Source: an uncultured Nocardiaceae bacterium (GTDB lineage Bacteria > Actinomycetota > Actinomycetes > Mycobacteriales > Mycobacteriaceae). From it: 64,000 nucleotides of DNA. Shown here piece after piece: positions 57,112 through 64,000 of the stretch (position 1 is its first letter; every line of letters starts with the position of its first letter). Both the position numbers and the translations under genes were made by a program. The stretch lies in assembly GCA_936936565.1 (NCBI GenBank), contig CAKZIX010000124.1, positions 1 to 64,000 of the forward strand, read 5' to 3'. The notes beneath the pieces were generated by a model. That model saw nothing but the letters and a program-made list of their open reading frames with translations. It was not told the DNA's origin and made no database searches.

Positions 57112-57306
57112 ATGCCGAAGAACAAGACCCACAGTGGAACGTCCAAGCGTTTCAAGGTGTCCGGCAGCGGAAAGATCTTGCGCCAGAAGGCGAACCGTCG
57201 CCACCTGCTCGAGCACAAGCCCACCACCCGCACTCGCCGTCTGGACGGCAAGGCCGTGGTGAGCGACGCCGACACCCCGCGCGTCAAGAAGCTGCTCGGT
57301 CTCTAA
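57112..57306 (+). CDS. rpmI: 50S ribosomal protein L35
   Basis: 64 aa, MPKNKTHSGTSKRFKVSGSG, standard L35. Starts eight bases after infC; cotranscribed. Confidence 0.97.
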   Translation: MPKNKTHSGTSKRFKVSGSGKILRQKANRRHLLEHKPTTRTRRLDGKAVVSDADTPRVKKLLGL

Positions 57307-57341
57307 ATCTTTCCTGCCCCTCCCACCGAAGGACATCTCTC

Positions 57342-57722
57342 ATGGCACGCGTCAAGCGCGCAGTCAACGCTCAGAAAAAGCGGCGTTCCATCCTCGAAGC
57401 CTCCAAGGGCTACCGCGGCCAGCGCTCGCGCCTGTACCGCAAGGCCAAGGAACAGCAGCTGCACTCGCTCACCTACGCCTACCGCGACCGTCGCGCGCGC
57501 AAGGGTGACTTCCGCAAGCTGTGGATCACCCGCATCAACGCTGCGGCCCGCGCCAACGACATCACCTACAACCGCTTCATCCAGGGCCTGAAGGCCGCCG
57601 GTGTCGAGGTCGACCGCAAGATCCTCGCCGAGCTGGCCGTGTCGGACGCCGACGCGTTCGCCGCCCTCGTCGACATCGCCCGCAAGGCGCTGCCGGCCGA
57701 CGTCAACGCGCCCGCCGCCTGA
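57342..57722 (+). CDS. rplT: 50S ribosomal protein L20
   Basis: 126 aa, MARVKRAVNAQKKRRSILEA, with the usual RNA-binding N-terminus and globular C-terminal half. GAAGGA precedes ATG 57342. Third gene of infC-rpmI-rplT; L20 is the usual feedback regulator of this operon. Confidence 0.97.
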   Translation: MARVKRAVNAQKKRRSILEASKGYRGQRSRLYRKAKEQQLHSLTYAYRDRRARKGDFRKLWITRINAAARANDITYNRFIQGLKAAGVEVDRKILAELAVSDADAFAALVDIARKALPADVNAPAA

Positions 57723-57748
57723 CGCACCCACAGCAGAGCCGACGACCC

Positions 57749-58513
57749 GTGGAACCACTCACCGAGCGGTCTCCGCGGGTCGTCGCCGCTGTGAAGCTGT
57801 TGCGCGCCGCGCATCGGCGCAAAACCGGCACGTTCCTCGTCGAGGGCAGCAATGCCGTGACCTCGGCGCTCGCGACCGGCCGCGTGCAGGAGCTGTTCTA
57901 CACGCCCGCGCACGCCGGCCTCGCACATCAAGCGAGCGTGCCGTCGTTTCCGGTCACCGAGCGCGCTGCTCGCGCCCTCGCCGACACCGTCACCCCGCCG
58001 GGCGTCGTGGCCGTCTGTGCCCAGCTCGACATCCCCCTGGATCGGCTCGACAGTCCGCGGCTGCTGGCAGTGCCGGTCGAGGCGGCCGAACCCGGCAACG
58101 CGGGCACGCTGATCCGGGTTGCCGACGCGGCCGGCGCCGATGCGGTCGTCTTCGCCGGGGATTCCGTCGACCCGCACAACGGCAAGTCCGTGCGGGCGTC
58201 GGCGGGCAGCTTCTTCCACCTGCCGGTCGTGCGGGAGCGTTCCGTGGACACTGTGCTGCAAGCGCTTTCGGGTCTACAGGTGCTGGCCACCGCAGCCGAC
58301 GGCGAACTTGCCCTCGACGACGCGGAGCTGTCCAGGCCGACGGCCTGGCTGTTCGGCAACGAAGCGCACGGTCTCGACCCGGAGATCGCCGCGCGCGCCG
58401 ATCACCGCGTCCGGATCCCGATCTACGGGCGCGCCGAAAGTCTGAACCTGGCCACCGCCGCGGCGGTGTGCCTGTACGCCAGCGCCCGAGCGTTGCACGG
58501 TCGGCGCAGTTAA
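57749..58513 (+). CDS. SpoU/TrmH-family 23S rRNA 2'-O-methyltransferase
   Basis: 254 aa from GTG 57749, 26 bases after rplT. N-terminal substrate-binding domain (RRKTGTFLVEGSNAV), SPOUT domain with EAAEPGNAGTLIRVADAAGADAV, GNEAHGLD and IPIYGRAESLNLATAAAVCLY (knot motifs II and III). Methylates a ribose in 23S rRNA; homologous to tsnR-like genes found here in Mycobacterium. Confidence 0.9.
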   Translation: MEPLTERSPRVVAAVKLLRAAHRRKTGTFLVEGSNAVTSALATGRVQELFYTPAHAGLAHQASVPSFPVTERAARALADTVTPPGVVAVCAQLDIPLDRLDSPRLLAVPVEAAEPGNAGTLIRVADAAGADAVVFAGDSVDPHNGKSVRASAGSFFHLPVVRERSVDTVLQALSGLQVLATAADGELALDDAELSRPTAWLFGNEAHGLDPEIAARADHRVRIPIYGRAESLNLATAAAVCLYASARALHGRRS

Positions 58514-58542
58514 TCCAGGTGAAACCGGAAAACCGCATCGCC

Positions 58543-58548
58543 TACGAT
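58543..58548 (+). promoter_or_regulatory. Possible -10 for leaderless pheS mRNA
   Basis: TACGAT, seven bases before the pheS GTG; no ribosome binding site between. Inferred from spacing. Confidence 0.4.
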
Positions 58549-58555
58549 TTCTTGC

Positions 58556-59623
58556 GTGGCGAAAGACGAGGACACCGGGACAGGCGACGGCGCGCAGCGG
58601 TTGAGCGCTGAGGCGTTGGAGGCTGCGGCGCTGGCCGCCGAGCAGGCTTTTGCCGACGCCACGGATCTGGATGCGCTCGCCGCGACGAAGACTGCCCACC
58701 TGGGTGACAAGGCCCCGATCGCGCTGGCCAAGCGGTCCCTGGGCAGCCTGCCCGGCCCCGACCGGGCCGACGCCGGCAAGCGCGTCAATGTCGCGCGGTC
58801 CCGTGCCCAGGCTGCCTACGACGCTCGCCGCGAGGTGCTGCTGGCCGAACGCGACGCCGCCGTGCTCGTCGAAGAAGCCATCGACGTCACGTTGCCTGCG
58901 CAGCGCCGCCCGGTCGGCGCGCGGCACCCGATCACCGCGATCGGTGACGAGATCGTCGATGCGTTCGTCGCGATGGGCTGGGAGGTCGCCGAGGGACCGG
59001 AGGTCGAGACCGACCACTTCAACTTCGATGCGCTGAACTTCTTGCCCGACCACCCGGCGCGCACCATGCAGGACACGTTCTACGTGGCCCCCGAGGGGTC
59101 GCGACAGGTGCTGCGCACACACACCTCGCCGGTGCAGATCCGCACCATGCTCGCGCGCGAACTGCCCATCTACGTGGTCTGTCCGGGGCGCACGTTCCGC
59201 ACCGACGAGCTCGATGCCACGCACACGCCGGTGTTCAGCCAGGTCGAGGGGCTCGCGGTGGACAAGGGCCTCACGATGGCGAACCTGCTCGGTACGCTCG
59301 ATCATTTCGCGCGCGCCCTGTTCGGCCCGGATTCTCGAACCCGTATGCGGCCCAGCTATTTTCCGTTCACGGAGCCGTCCGCCGAGGTGGACATCTGGTT
59401 CCCACAGAAAAAGGGCGGTGCCGGCTGGGTCGAGTGGGGCGGCTGCGGCATGGTCAACCCGAACGTGTTGCGCGCCTGCGGCATCGACCCCGACGTCTAC
59501 ACCGGGTTCGCCTTCGGCATGGGTCTGGAGCGAACCCTGCAGTTCCGCAACGGAATTCCCGACATGCGCGACATCGTCGAGGGCGATGTCCGGTTCACCC
59601 TGCCGTTCGGCGTGCAGGGCTGA
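58556..59623 (+). CDS. pheS: Phenylalanine-tRNA ligase alpha subunit
   Basis: 355 aa. N-terminal coiled coil, then class II motifs: RRPVGARHPITAIGDEI, FRTDELDATHTPVFSQVEG (motif 2), and GCGMVNPNVLRACG with GLERTLQFRNGIPDMRD (motif 3). GTG start without a Shine-Dalgarno. pheT follows after 42 bases. Confidence 0.96.
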   Translation: MAKDEDTGTGDGAQRLSAEALEAAALAAEQAFADATDLDALAATKTAHLGDKAPIALAKRSLGSLPGPDRADAGKRVNVARSRAQAAYDARREVLLAERDAAVLVEEAIDVTLPAQRRPVGARHPITAIGDEIVDAFVAMGWEVAEGPEVETDHFNFDALNFLPDHPARTMQDTFYVAPEGSRQVLRTHTSPVQIRTMLARELPIYVVCPGRTFRTDELDATHTPVFSQVEGLAVDKGLTMANLLGTLDHFARALFGPDSRTRMRPSYFPFTEPSAEVDIWFPQKKGGAGWVEWGGCGMVNPNVLRACGIDPDVYTGFAFGMGLERTLQFRNGIPDMRDIVEGDVRFTLPFGVQG

Positions 59624-59665
59624 GGCCCGCATCCTTCCCGGCGACGAGAGAGCGAATATCAACGC

Positions 59666-62155
59666 ATGCGAGTAGCGCAATCGTGGTTGACGGAGATCCT
59701 GCAGCGCGCCACGCCCGACTGGACGGCGACCGCTGACGACCTCGACGCGGGCTTCAACCGGGTCGGCCTCGAGGTGGAGGAGATCGACAAGATCGAGCCG
59801 ATCTCCGGCCCGCTGGTGGTCGGGCGCGTCGTCGAGATCACCGAGCTGGCCGGATTCAAGAAGCCGATCCGGTTCTGCCGGGTCGATGTCGGCGAGCCGG
59901 AGCCGCGCGGAATCATCTGCGGGGCACGAAACTTCGCCGCCAACGATCTCGTCGTCGTGGCCTTGCCGGGCGCCGTGCTGCCCGGCGGGTTCGAGATCAC
60001 CGCGCGCCGTACCTACGGGCAGGTGTCCGACGGCATGATCTGCTCGGTCGCCGAGCTGGGCATCGGCAAAGACCACTCGGGAATCCTTGTGCTCGAGCCG
60101 AATTCGGCGGCACCGGGCGCGGATGCCAACGCGTTCCTCGGCATGGACGACACCATCGTCGAATTGGCGATCACCCCCGACCGCGGGTACTGCTTCTCGG
60201 TCCGTGGGCTCACTCGTGAACTGGCGTGTGCCTTCGATCTCGAGTTCGCCGATCCCGCAGCGGTGCAACCACTTCCGGCCGAGGGCGCGGCATATCCCAT
60301 TCGCGTCGAGGCGACATCGGGATGTACCCGCTTCGCCGCTCGCCGCGTCACCGGCATCGACCCGGCCGCGGTGAGCCCGTGGTGGCTGCAGCGGCGGCTG
60401 TTGCTGTCGGGTGTGCGGCCGATCTCGCCGGCCGTCGACGTCACCAACTACGTGATGCTGGAACTGGGCCAGCCGCTGCACGCCTTCGATGCGGCAACGT
60501 TGCAGGGCGAGTTGGTCGTTCGGCTCGCCACGGCGGGGGAGAAGCTCACCACGCTGGACGGTGTGGAGCGCACGCTCGACGCCGAAGACGTGGTCATCGC
60601 CGACGATTCGGGCGTGCTGTCGCTGGCCGGTGTGATGGGCGGCGCCACCACCGAGGTGGGCGAGACCACCACCGACGTGCTGCTCGAGGCGGCCACCTGG
60701 AACCCGCTGTTCGTGTTCCGTACCGCGCGCCGCCACAAGCTGGTGTCCGAGGCCGGCAAGCGCTACGAGCGGACCGTCGACCCGGCGCTGAACGTGGCCG
60801 CGATCGACCGCGCCGCAGAGCTTTTGGTGCAGATCGCCGGCGGCACGGTGGCGCCGCAGCGCAGCGATGTCGGGGGTGCGCCGCAGCCGCGCGAGGCGAT
60901 CAGCATCGACATCGATCTCGCGGATCGTATTGCGGGTGTGGATTATCCGACCGGAACTTCGGCACGACGGCTCACCCAGATCGGGGCGAGCGTCGATGTC
61001 GGAGTGAGCGCGGACGGGCACGGCCAGCTGGTCGTGGTACCGCCGAGTTGGCGCCCCGACCTACAGCAGCCTGCCGATCTGGTCGAGGAAGTGCTGCGCC
61101 TGGAAGGGCTGGACAAGATCCCGTCGGTGCTGCCTGCGGCGCCCGCGGGTCGTGGCCTGACGCGGGCGCAGCAGCGCAAGCGCGCGGTCGGCCGGGCGCT
61201 GGCCGCGGCCGGGCATGTCGAGGTGTTGGCCCCGGTGTTCCTGCCCGCCAATGTTTTCGACACCTGGGGGCTGGACGCCGACGATGCGCGGCGGCACACC
61301 ACCAAGGTGCTCAACCCGTTGGAGGCAGATCGCCCCGAACTGGCCACCACGCTGCTGCCGGGCCTGCTCGAGATCGCCGCGCGCAACATCGCGCGCGGGC
61401 AACGCGACATCGCGCTGTACTCGATCGCTCAGGTGGTGCTCCCCGGCCCGAACACGCGGCCGGTGGAGGCGTTGCCCGTGGACCGGCGCCCGACCGACGA
61501 CGAGATCGCGGAATTGCTGGATTCGCTTCCCGCGCAACCGGTTCGCGTTGGCGTCGTACTGACCGGGCTGCGCGAGCCGCGCGGTCCGTGGGGGCCCGGC
61601 ACGCCGGCCTCGGCGCAAGATGCGTTCGCCGCCGCCGACATCGTCGCCGCGGCGGCCGGTGTCGCGCTGGAACGACGGGCGGCGCAGCACCTGCCGTGGC
61701 ATCCGGGGCGGTGTGCCGAGCTGGTGCTCGACGGCACCGTGGTCGGCTATGCCGGCGAGCTGCACCCGGCGGTGCTGGAGCGGGCCGGGTTGCCGCCGCG
61801 CACCTGTGCGCTGGAGCTGGACCTGGACGCGCTGCCACTCGTCGAATCGCGCCCGGCCCCGCTCGTGTCGGCCTTCCCGCCGGTGCTGCAAGACGTGTCG
61901 CTGTCCGTGGGCCGCGAGGTGCCGGCCGGACAGGTGGCGGCGGCGCTGCGCTCCGGTGGCGGGGATCTGCTCGAGGACATCCGGTTGTTCGACGTGTATT
62001 CCGGCGCGCAGGCCGGCGAGGGCCGCAAGTCGCTCACGTTCGCGCTGCGCTTCCGCGCGCCGGATCGCACCCTCACCGAGGACGAGGCCAGCGCCGCGCG
62101 TGACGCCGCCGTTGCCGCAGCGGGCACCGCGGTGGGCGCCGAACTCCGGGCCTGA
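59666..62155 (+). CDS. pheT: Phenylalanine-tRNA ligase beta subunit
   Basis: 829 aa. Domains in order: N-terminal EMAP/tRNA-binding fold (VGRVVEITELAGFKKPIRFC, GICSVAELGIGKD-like), B3/B4 editing domain (ISPAVDVTNYVMLELGQPLHAFD), B5, class II-like core (AGHVEVLAPVFLP) and C-terminal ferredoxin-fold anticodon domain (DVSLSVGREVPAGQVAAAL). Complete. Confidence 0.96.
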   Translation: MRVAQSWLTEILQRATPDWTATADDLDAGFNRVGLEVEEIDKIEPISGPLVVGRVVEITELAGFKKPIRFCRVDVGEPEPRGIICGARNFAANDLVVVALPGAVLPGGFEITARRTYGQVSDGMICSVAELGIGKDHSGILVLEPNSAAPGADANAFLGMDDTIVELAITPDRGYCFSVRGLTRELACAFDLEFADPAAVQPLPAEGAAYPIRVEATSGCTRFAARRVTGIDPAAVSPWWLQRRLLLSGVRPISPAVDVTNYVMLELGQPLHAFDAATLQGELVVRLATAGEKLTTLDGVERTLDAEDVVIADDSGVLSLAGVMGGATTEVGETTTDVLLEAATWNPLFVFRTARRHKLVSEAGKRYERTVDPALNVAAIDRAAELLVQIAGGTVAPQRSDVGGAPQPREAISIDIDLADRIAGVDYPTGTSARRLTQIGASVDVGVSADGHGQLVVVPPSWRPDLQQPADLVEEVLRLEGLDKIPSVLPAAPAGRGLTRAQQRKRAVGRALAAAGHVEVLAPVFLPANVFDTWGLDADDARRHTTKVLNPLEADRPELATTLLPGLLEIAARNIARGQRDIALYSIAQVVLPGPNTRPVEALPVDRRPTDDEIAELLDSLPAQPVRVGVVLTGLREPRGPWGPGTPASAQDAFAAADIVAAAAGVALERRAAQHLPWHPGRCAELVLDGTVVGYAGELHPAVLERAGLPPRTCALELDLDALPLVESRPAPLVSAFPPVLQDVSLSVGREVPAGQVAAALRSGGGDLLEDIRLFDVYSGAQAGEGRKSLTFALRFRAPDRTLTEDEASAARDAAVAAAGTAVGAELRA

Positions 62156-62184
62156 GCATCCGGCAGTCCAGTAGCGTTGGCCTC

Positions 62185-63012
62185 ATGCCGGACAACAGCC
62201 CCCTCGGCGGTGGGGCGAGCGCAGCGACGGGGGTTGTCACTGCGCTGCGCAATCTCACCGATGCCGAATTGCTTGCCATCATCAGCGCGGTGACCATGGA
62301 TCGGCCCGGTCTGGCGCGCGTGCATGCCGCCGCAACCGAGCGCCCGGATTCGCTCGTCCCGGATCTGCCGGACGACCTGCCGCCGGTGCCGACGCCGGAT
62401 GCGGTGGGCACCGGGAGCGCTCCGCAACCGGCCGACGCCGGCACCGAGCCGACCGCGCCGGGAGTTGCGGGCCCGGCCACGGGAAGCGCGCCGCAGCCTG
62501 CCGATGCGCAGGCCGGCGGTGGGGCGTCGTCGCCGGACACAGGTGGCGGCAGTCCCGCGCAGCCGCCGGGCACCGGGAGCGCCCCGCAACCGTCCGGATC
62601 CGCCGCCGACACCGCGCCGACGGCGGCCGGAGCTGCCGATGCGGCCACCGGAAGTGCCCCGCAACCGTCCGACTCGGGAACCGATGCTCTGTCGGCCACC
62701 GCCGGAGCCGCGGGCGCGGCCACCGGAAGTGCCCCGCAGTTGCCGACGAGTGAACCGACCGTGGTCGATGCCGAGATCGTGCCCGAGGGTGCTCCGGGAC
62801 CGGGCTACACCGCCGCCGGGGTGCCGACGTTCGACGGCGTTCGCGACAAGGTCGAGCACCGGTACGGTACGTCGGTCGGCGCCGAGGAACTCGACGAACA
62901 ATCGCCCGCGGGCCGAGCCGTCGCCGCGCAGTGGGAAGCGCGGCAGCGGGCCGGACATGAACGACTGGAACAAATTCGCCGGTCGATGCAGCGTAAGGAT
63001 GAGGATGGCTGA
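62185..63012 (+). CDS. Unknown protein with TGSAPQ repeats
   Basis: 275 aa. Residues 1-50 form a helical head (TALRNLTDAELLAIISAVTMDRPGLARVHAAA). Residues ~55-190 are Ala/Pro/Gly/Ser/Thr-rich with five TGSAPQ copies at about 76, 99, 130, 155 and 180 (spacing 23-31). The last ~80 residues are charged and helical (DGVRDKVEHRYGTSVGAEELDEQ... WEARQRAGHERLEQIRRSM). No signal peptide or membrane segment. It lies where argC usually follows pheT in Mycobacteriales. The next gene overlaps by eight bases, so the two products probably act together. Function unknown. Confidence 0.65.
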   Translation: MPDNSPLGGGASAATGVVTALRNLTDAELLAIISAVTMDRPGLARVHAAATERPDSLVPDLPDDLPPVPTPDAVGTGSAPQPADAGTEPTAPGVAGPATGSAPQPADAQAGGGASSPDTGGGSPAQPPGTGSAPQPSGSAADTAPTAAGAADAATGSAPQPSDSGTDALSATAGAAGAATGSAPQLPTSEPTVVDAEIVPEGAPGPGYTAAGVPTFDGVRDKVEHRYGTSVGAEELDEQSPAGRAVAAQWEARQRAGHERLEQIRRSMQRKDEDG

Positions 63013-64000
63013 CCCGAAGGTGCTCGCCGAGCGGTTGCTCGATGCACAGGTGCAATTCGTGCTCGACGAGCTCACCGGCGACACGCTCGTCGCGAACATC
63101 GCGCGCGACGTCGACGACGTGCTGGCGGTCGCCGAGACGCTCGTCGTCGCCGACACCGTCGACCAGGACGCCGTCAAGCAGACGGCACGGGAGCTGGTCG
63201 ACCAGATTGGGGCCGGCCCGATCATCGCGCCGATGGCGTCCGCGTTCTCCGACGCGATCTACGATCTGGCGGCCAACGAGAAGTATCACCTCGGCGACGT
63301 CGTGGACCGCGAACCCGTCGTTGCACTGTTCGATCAGCTGCTCGGCATGCACACGCTGCACAATCGGGCGCTCGATCGGCTGACGGAGAGCCCGCTGGTC
63401 GCCAACGTCGCGTCCTCGTTCGTCAACAAGATCGTGTCGGACTTTCTGGCATCGAACCGGGAGAAGGCGGAGCGGCTGCCCGGCATGGGGGCGCTGCTGT
63501 CGGTGGGCGACAAGGCCGCCGCCCGGGTGCGCAAGGCCACCGACCGCCATCTGGACCAGTTCATCGGCGACGTCGCCGGCCGCGGCGCGCAGTACGCGCT
63601 CAAGCGCACCAACAACGCGATACGGGAGTTGATCCGCGACGCGCCGCTGCACGAGGCGGCGATGGAGCTGTGGGATCTGCACGCGGACGAGCCGATCGCC
63701 GGGTTGCGGGAGTACCTGAGCCGGCAAGAGCAGCGCGAGTTGGTCGAGATCGTGCACCGCATCGCCGAAACGGCCCGCAACACCGAGTATTTCGGCCATG
63801 TGCTCGACGAGTGCATCGACGTGTTCTACGAGCGTTACGGCTCGCACACAGTCGCGTCGCTGCTGCCGGAGGTCGGACTTTCCCGCGATCAGCTGATCAA
63901 GGACATCCGCACCTATGCACCGCCCATCGTCGAGGCCGCCAAGCGCGACGGTGCGCTGGCCAACCTGATCCGGCAGCGGCTCGAGCCGTTCTTCCTGTCG
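63005..64000 (+). CDS. Unknown helical protein, 3' end outside window
   Basis: 332 codons visible and still open at the window edge. ATG 63005 overlaps the preceding gene's stop by eight bases with GAGG just upstream. The protein is mostly helical with many A/L/D/E/R residues (MADPKVLAERLLDAQVQFVLDE; DKAAARVRKATDRHLDQFIGDVAGRGAQYALKRTNNAIRELI). No membrane segment, signal peptide or motif that I recognise. GC and codon use match the right half. Confidence 0.65.
   Translation, partial: MADPKVLAERLLDAQVQFVLDELTGDTLVANIARDVDDVLAVAETLVVADTVDQDAVKQTARELVDQIGAGPIIAPMASAFSDAIYDLAANEKYHLGDVVDREPVVALFDQLLGMHTLHNRALDRLTESPLVANVASSFVNKIVSDFLASNREKAERLPGMGALLSVGDKAAARVRKATDRHLDQFIGDVAGRGAQYALKRTNNAIRELIRDAPLHEAAMELWDLHADEPIAGLREYLSRQEQRELVEIVHRIAETARNTEYFGHVLDECIDVFYERYGSHTVASLLPEVGLSRDQLIKDIRTYAPPIVEAAKRDGALANLIRQRLEPFFLS

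Noticed and set aside
58274..61021. Open frame of 915 codons on the minus strand
   Set aside because: Antisense to the methyltransferase, pheS and pheT, all of which are clearly real.

Overview
The window carries parts of two different actinobacterial genomes joined in one reading frame. Positions 1 to about 33,050 are of moderate GC, with frequent GTT, TTA and A/T-ending codons. Positions from about 33,100 to 64,000 are strongly GC-rich, with almost only C/G-ending codons. The change falls inside rpsA, which stays open and makes sense as one S1 protein. Both sides carry core chromosome genes in the order usual for Mycobacteriales (as in Mycobacterium: dnaE1, ilvA, acyltransferase, bio genes, nrtR-nadABC, his operon, lgt, pyk, polA, rpsA, then coaE, uvrB, uvrA, infC-rpmI-rplT, pheST). 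The simplest reading is an assembly chimera at a conserved part of rpsA. The left part suggests a compact, moderate-GC member of Corynebacteriales (Corynebacterium- or Lawsonella-like; not resolved). The right part suggests a Nocardia/Rhodococcus-type organism. These taxonomic calls are inference.

Left part: the 3' part of dnaE, ilvA, and an IMPACT/YigZ protein; then a secreted lipase and a membrane acyltransferase with an SGNH domain, both on the minus strand. Biotin genes follow (bioA, bioD, bioB, bsaP) with a divergent TetR regulator (BioQ-like) and two copies of a GAACAGTGTTC-type operator; bioF is absent. An NrtR-type Nudix regulator faces nadABC across a palindrome. The histidine operon hisD-C-B-H-A(priA)-F-I is followed by a TrpC-like protein lacking two catalytic residues, then lgt, pyk, a ROK-family regulator, a tRNA-Leu(CAA), polA and the 5' two thirds of rpsA.

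Right part: the end of rpsA, a cyclase-family protein, coaE with a shortened C-terminal GrpB-like domain, a DUF402 protein, two tandem secreted Ig-like proteins, uvrB, DoxX, a universal stress protein, a DUF732 lipoprotein, a HelD-type helicase, a DoxX-like protein with 11-residue repeats, and DUF5313. Then come a GNAT/VOC/AraC overlap cluster, an oxidoreductase, a metallo-beta-lactamase-fold hydrolase and uvrA. An accessory stretch (about 51.6-55.9 kb) holds vapBC, an atypical cytochrome P450 and a coupled HTH regulator / ImmA-like metalloprotease / seven-TM protein cassette. Core genes resume with a DUF1844 protein, infC (ATC start), rpmI, rplT, an rRNA methyltransferase, pheS and pheT. The window ends in a repeat-containing unknown protein translationally coupled to a second unknown protein cut by the window edge.

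Most of the window is ordinary housekeeping DNA. The points most worth following are the rpsA junction, the HTH-ImmA-7TM cassette with its neighbouring P450, the 11-mer repeat protein, the TrpC-like protein and the bio/nad operators.
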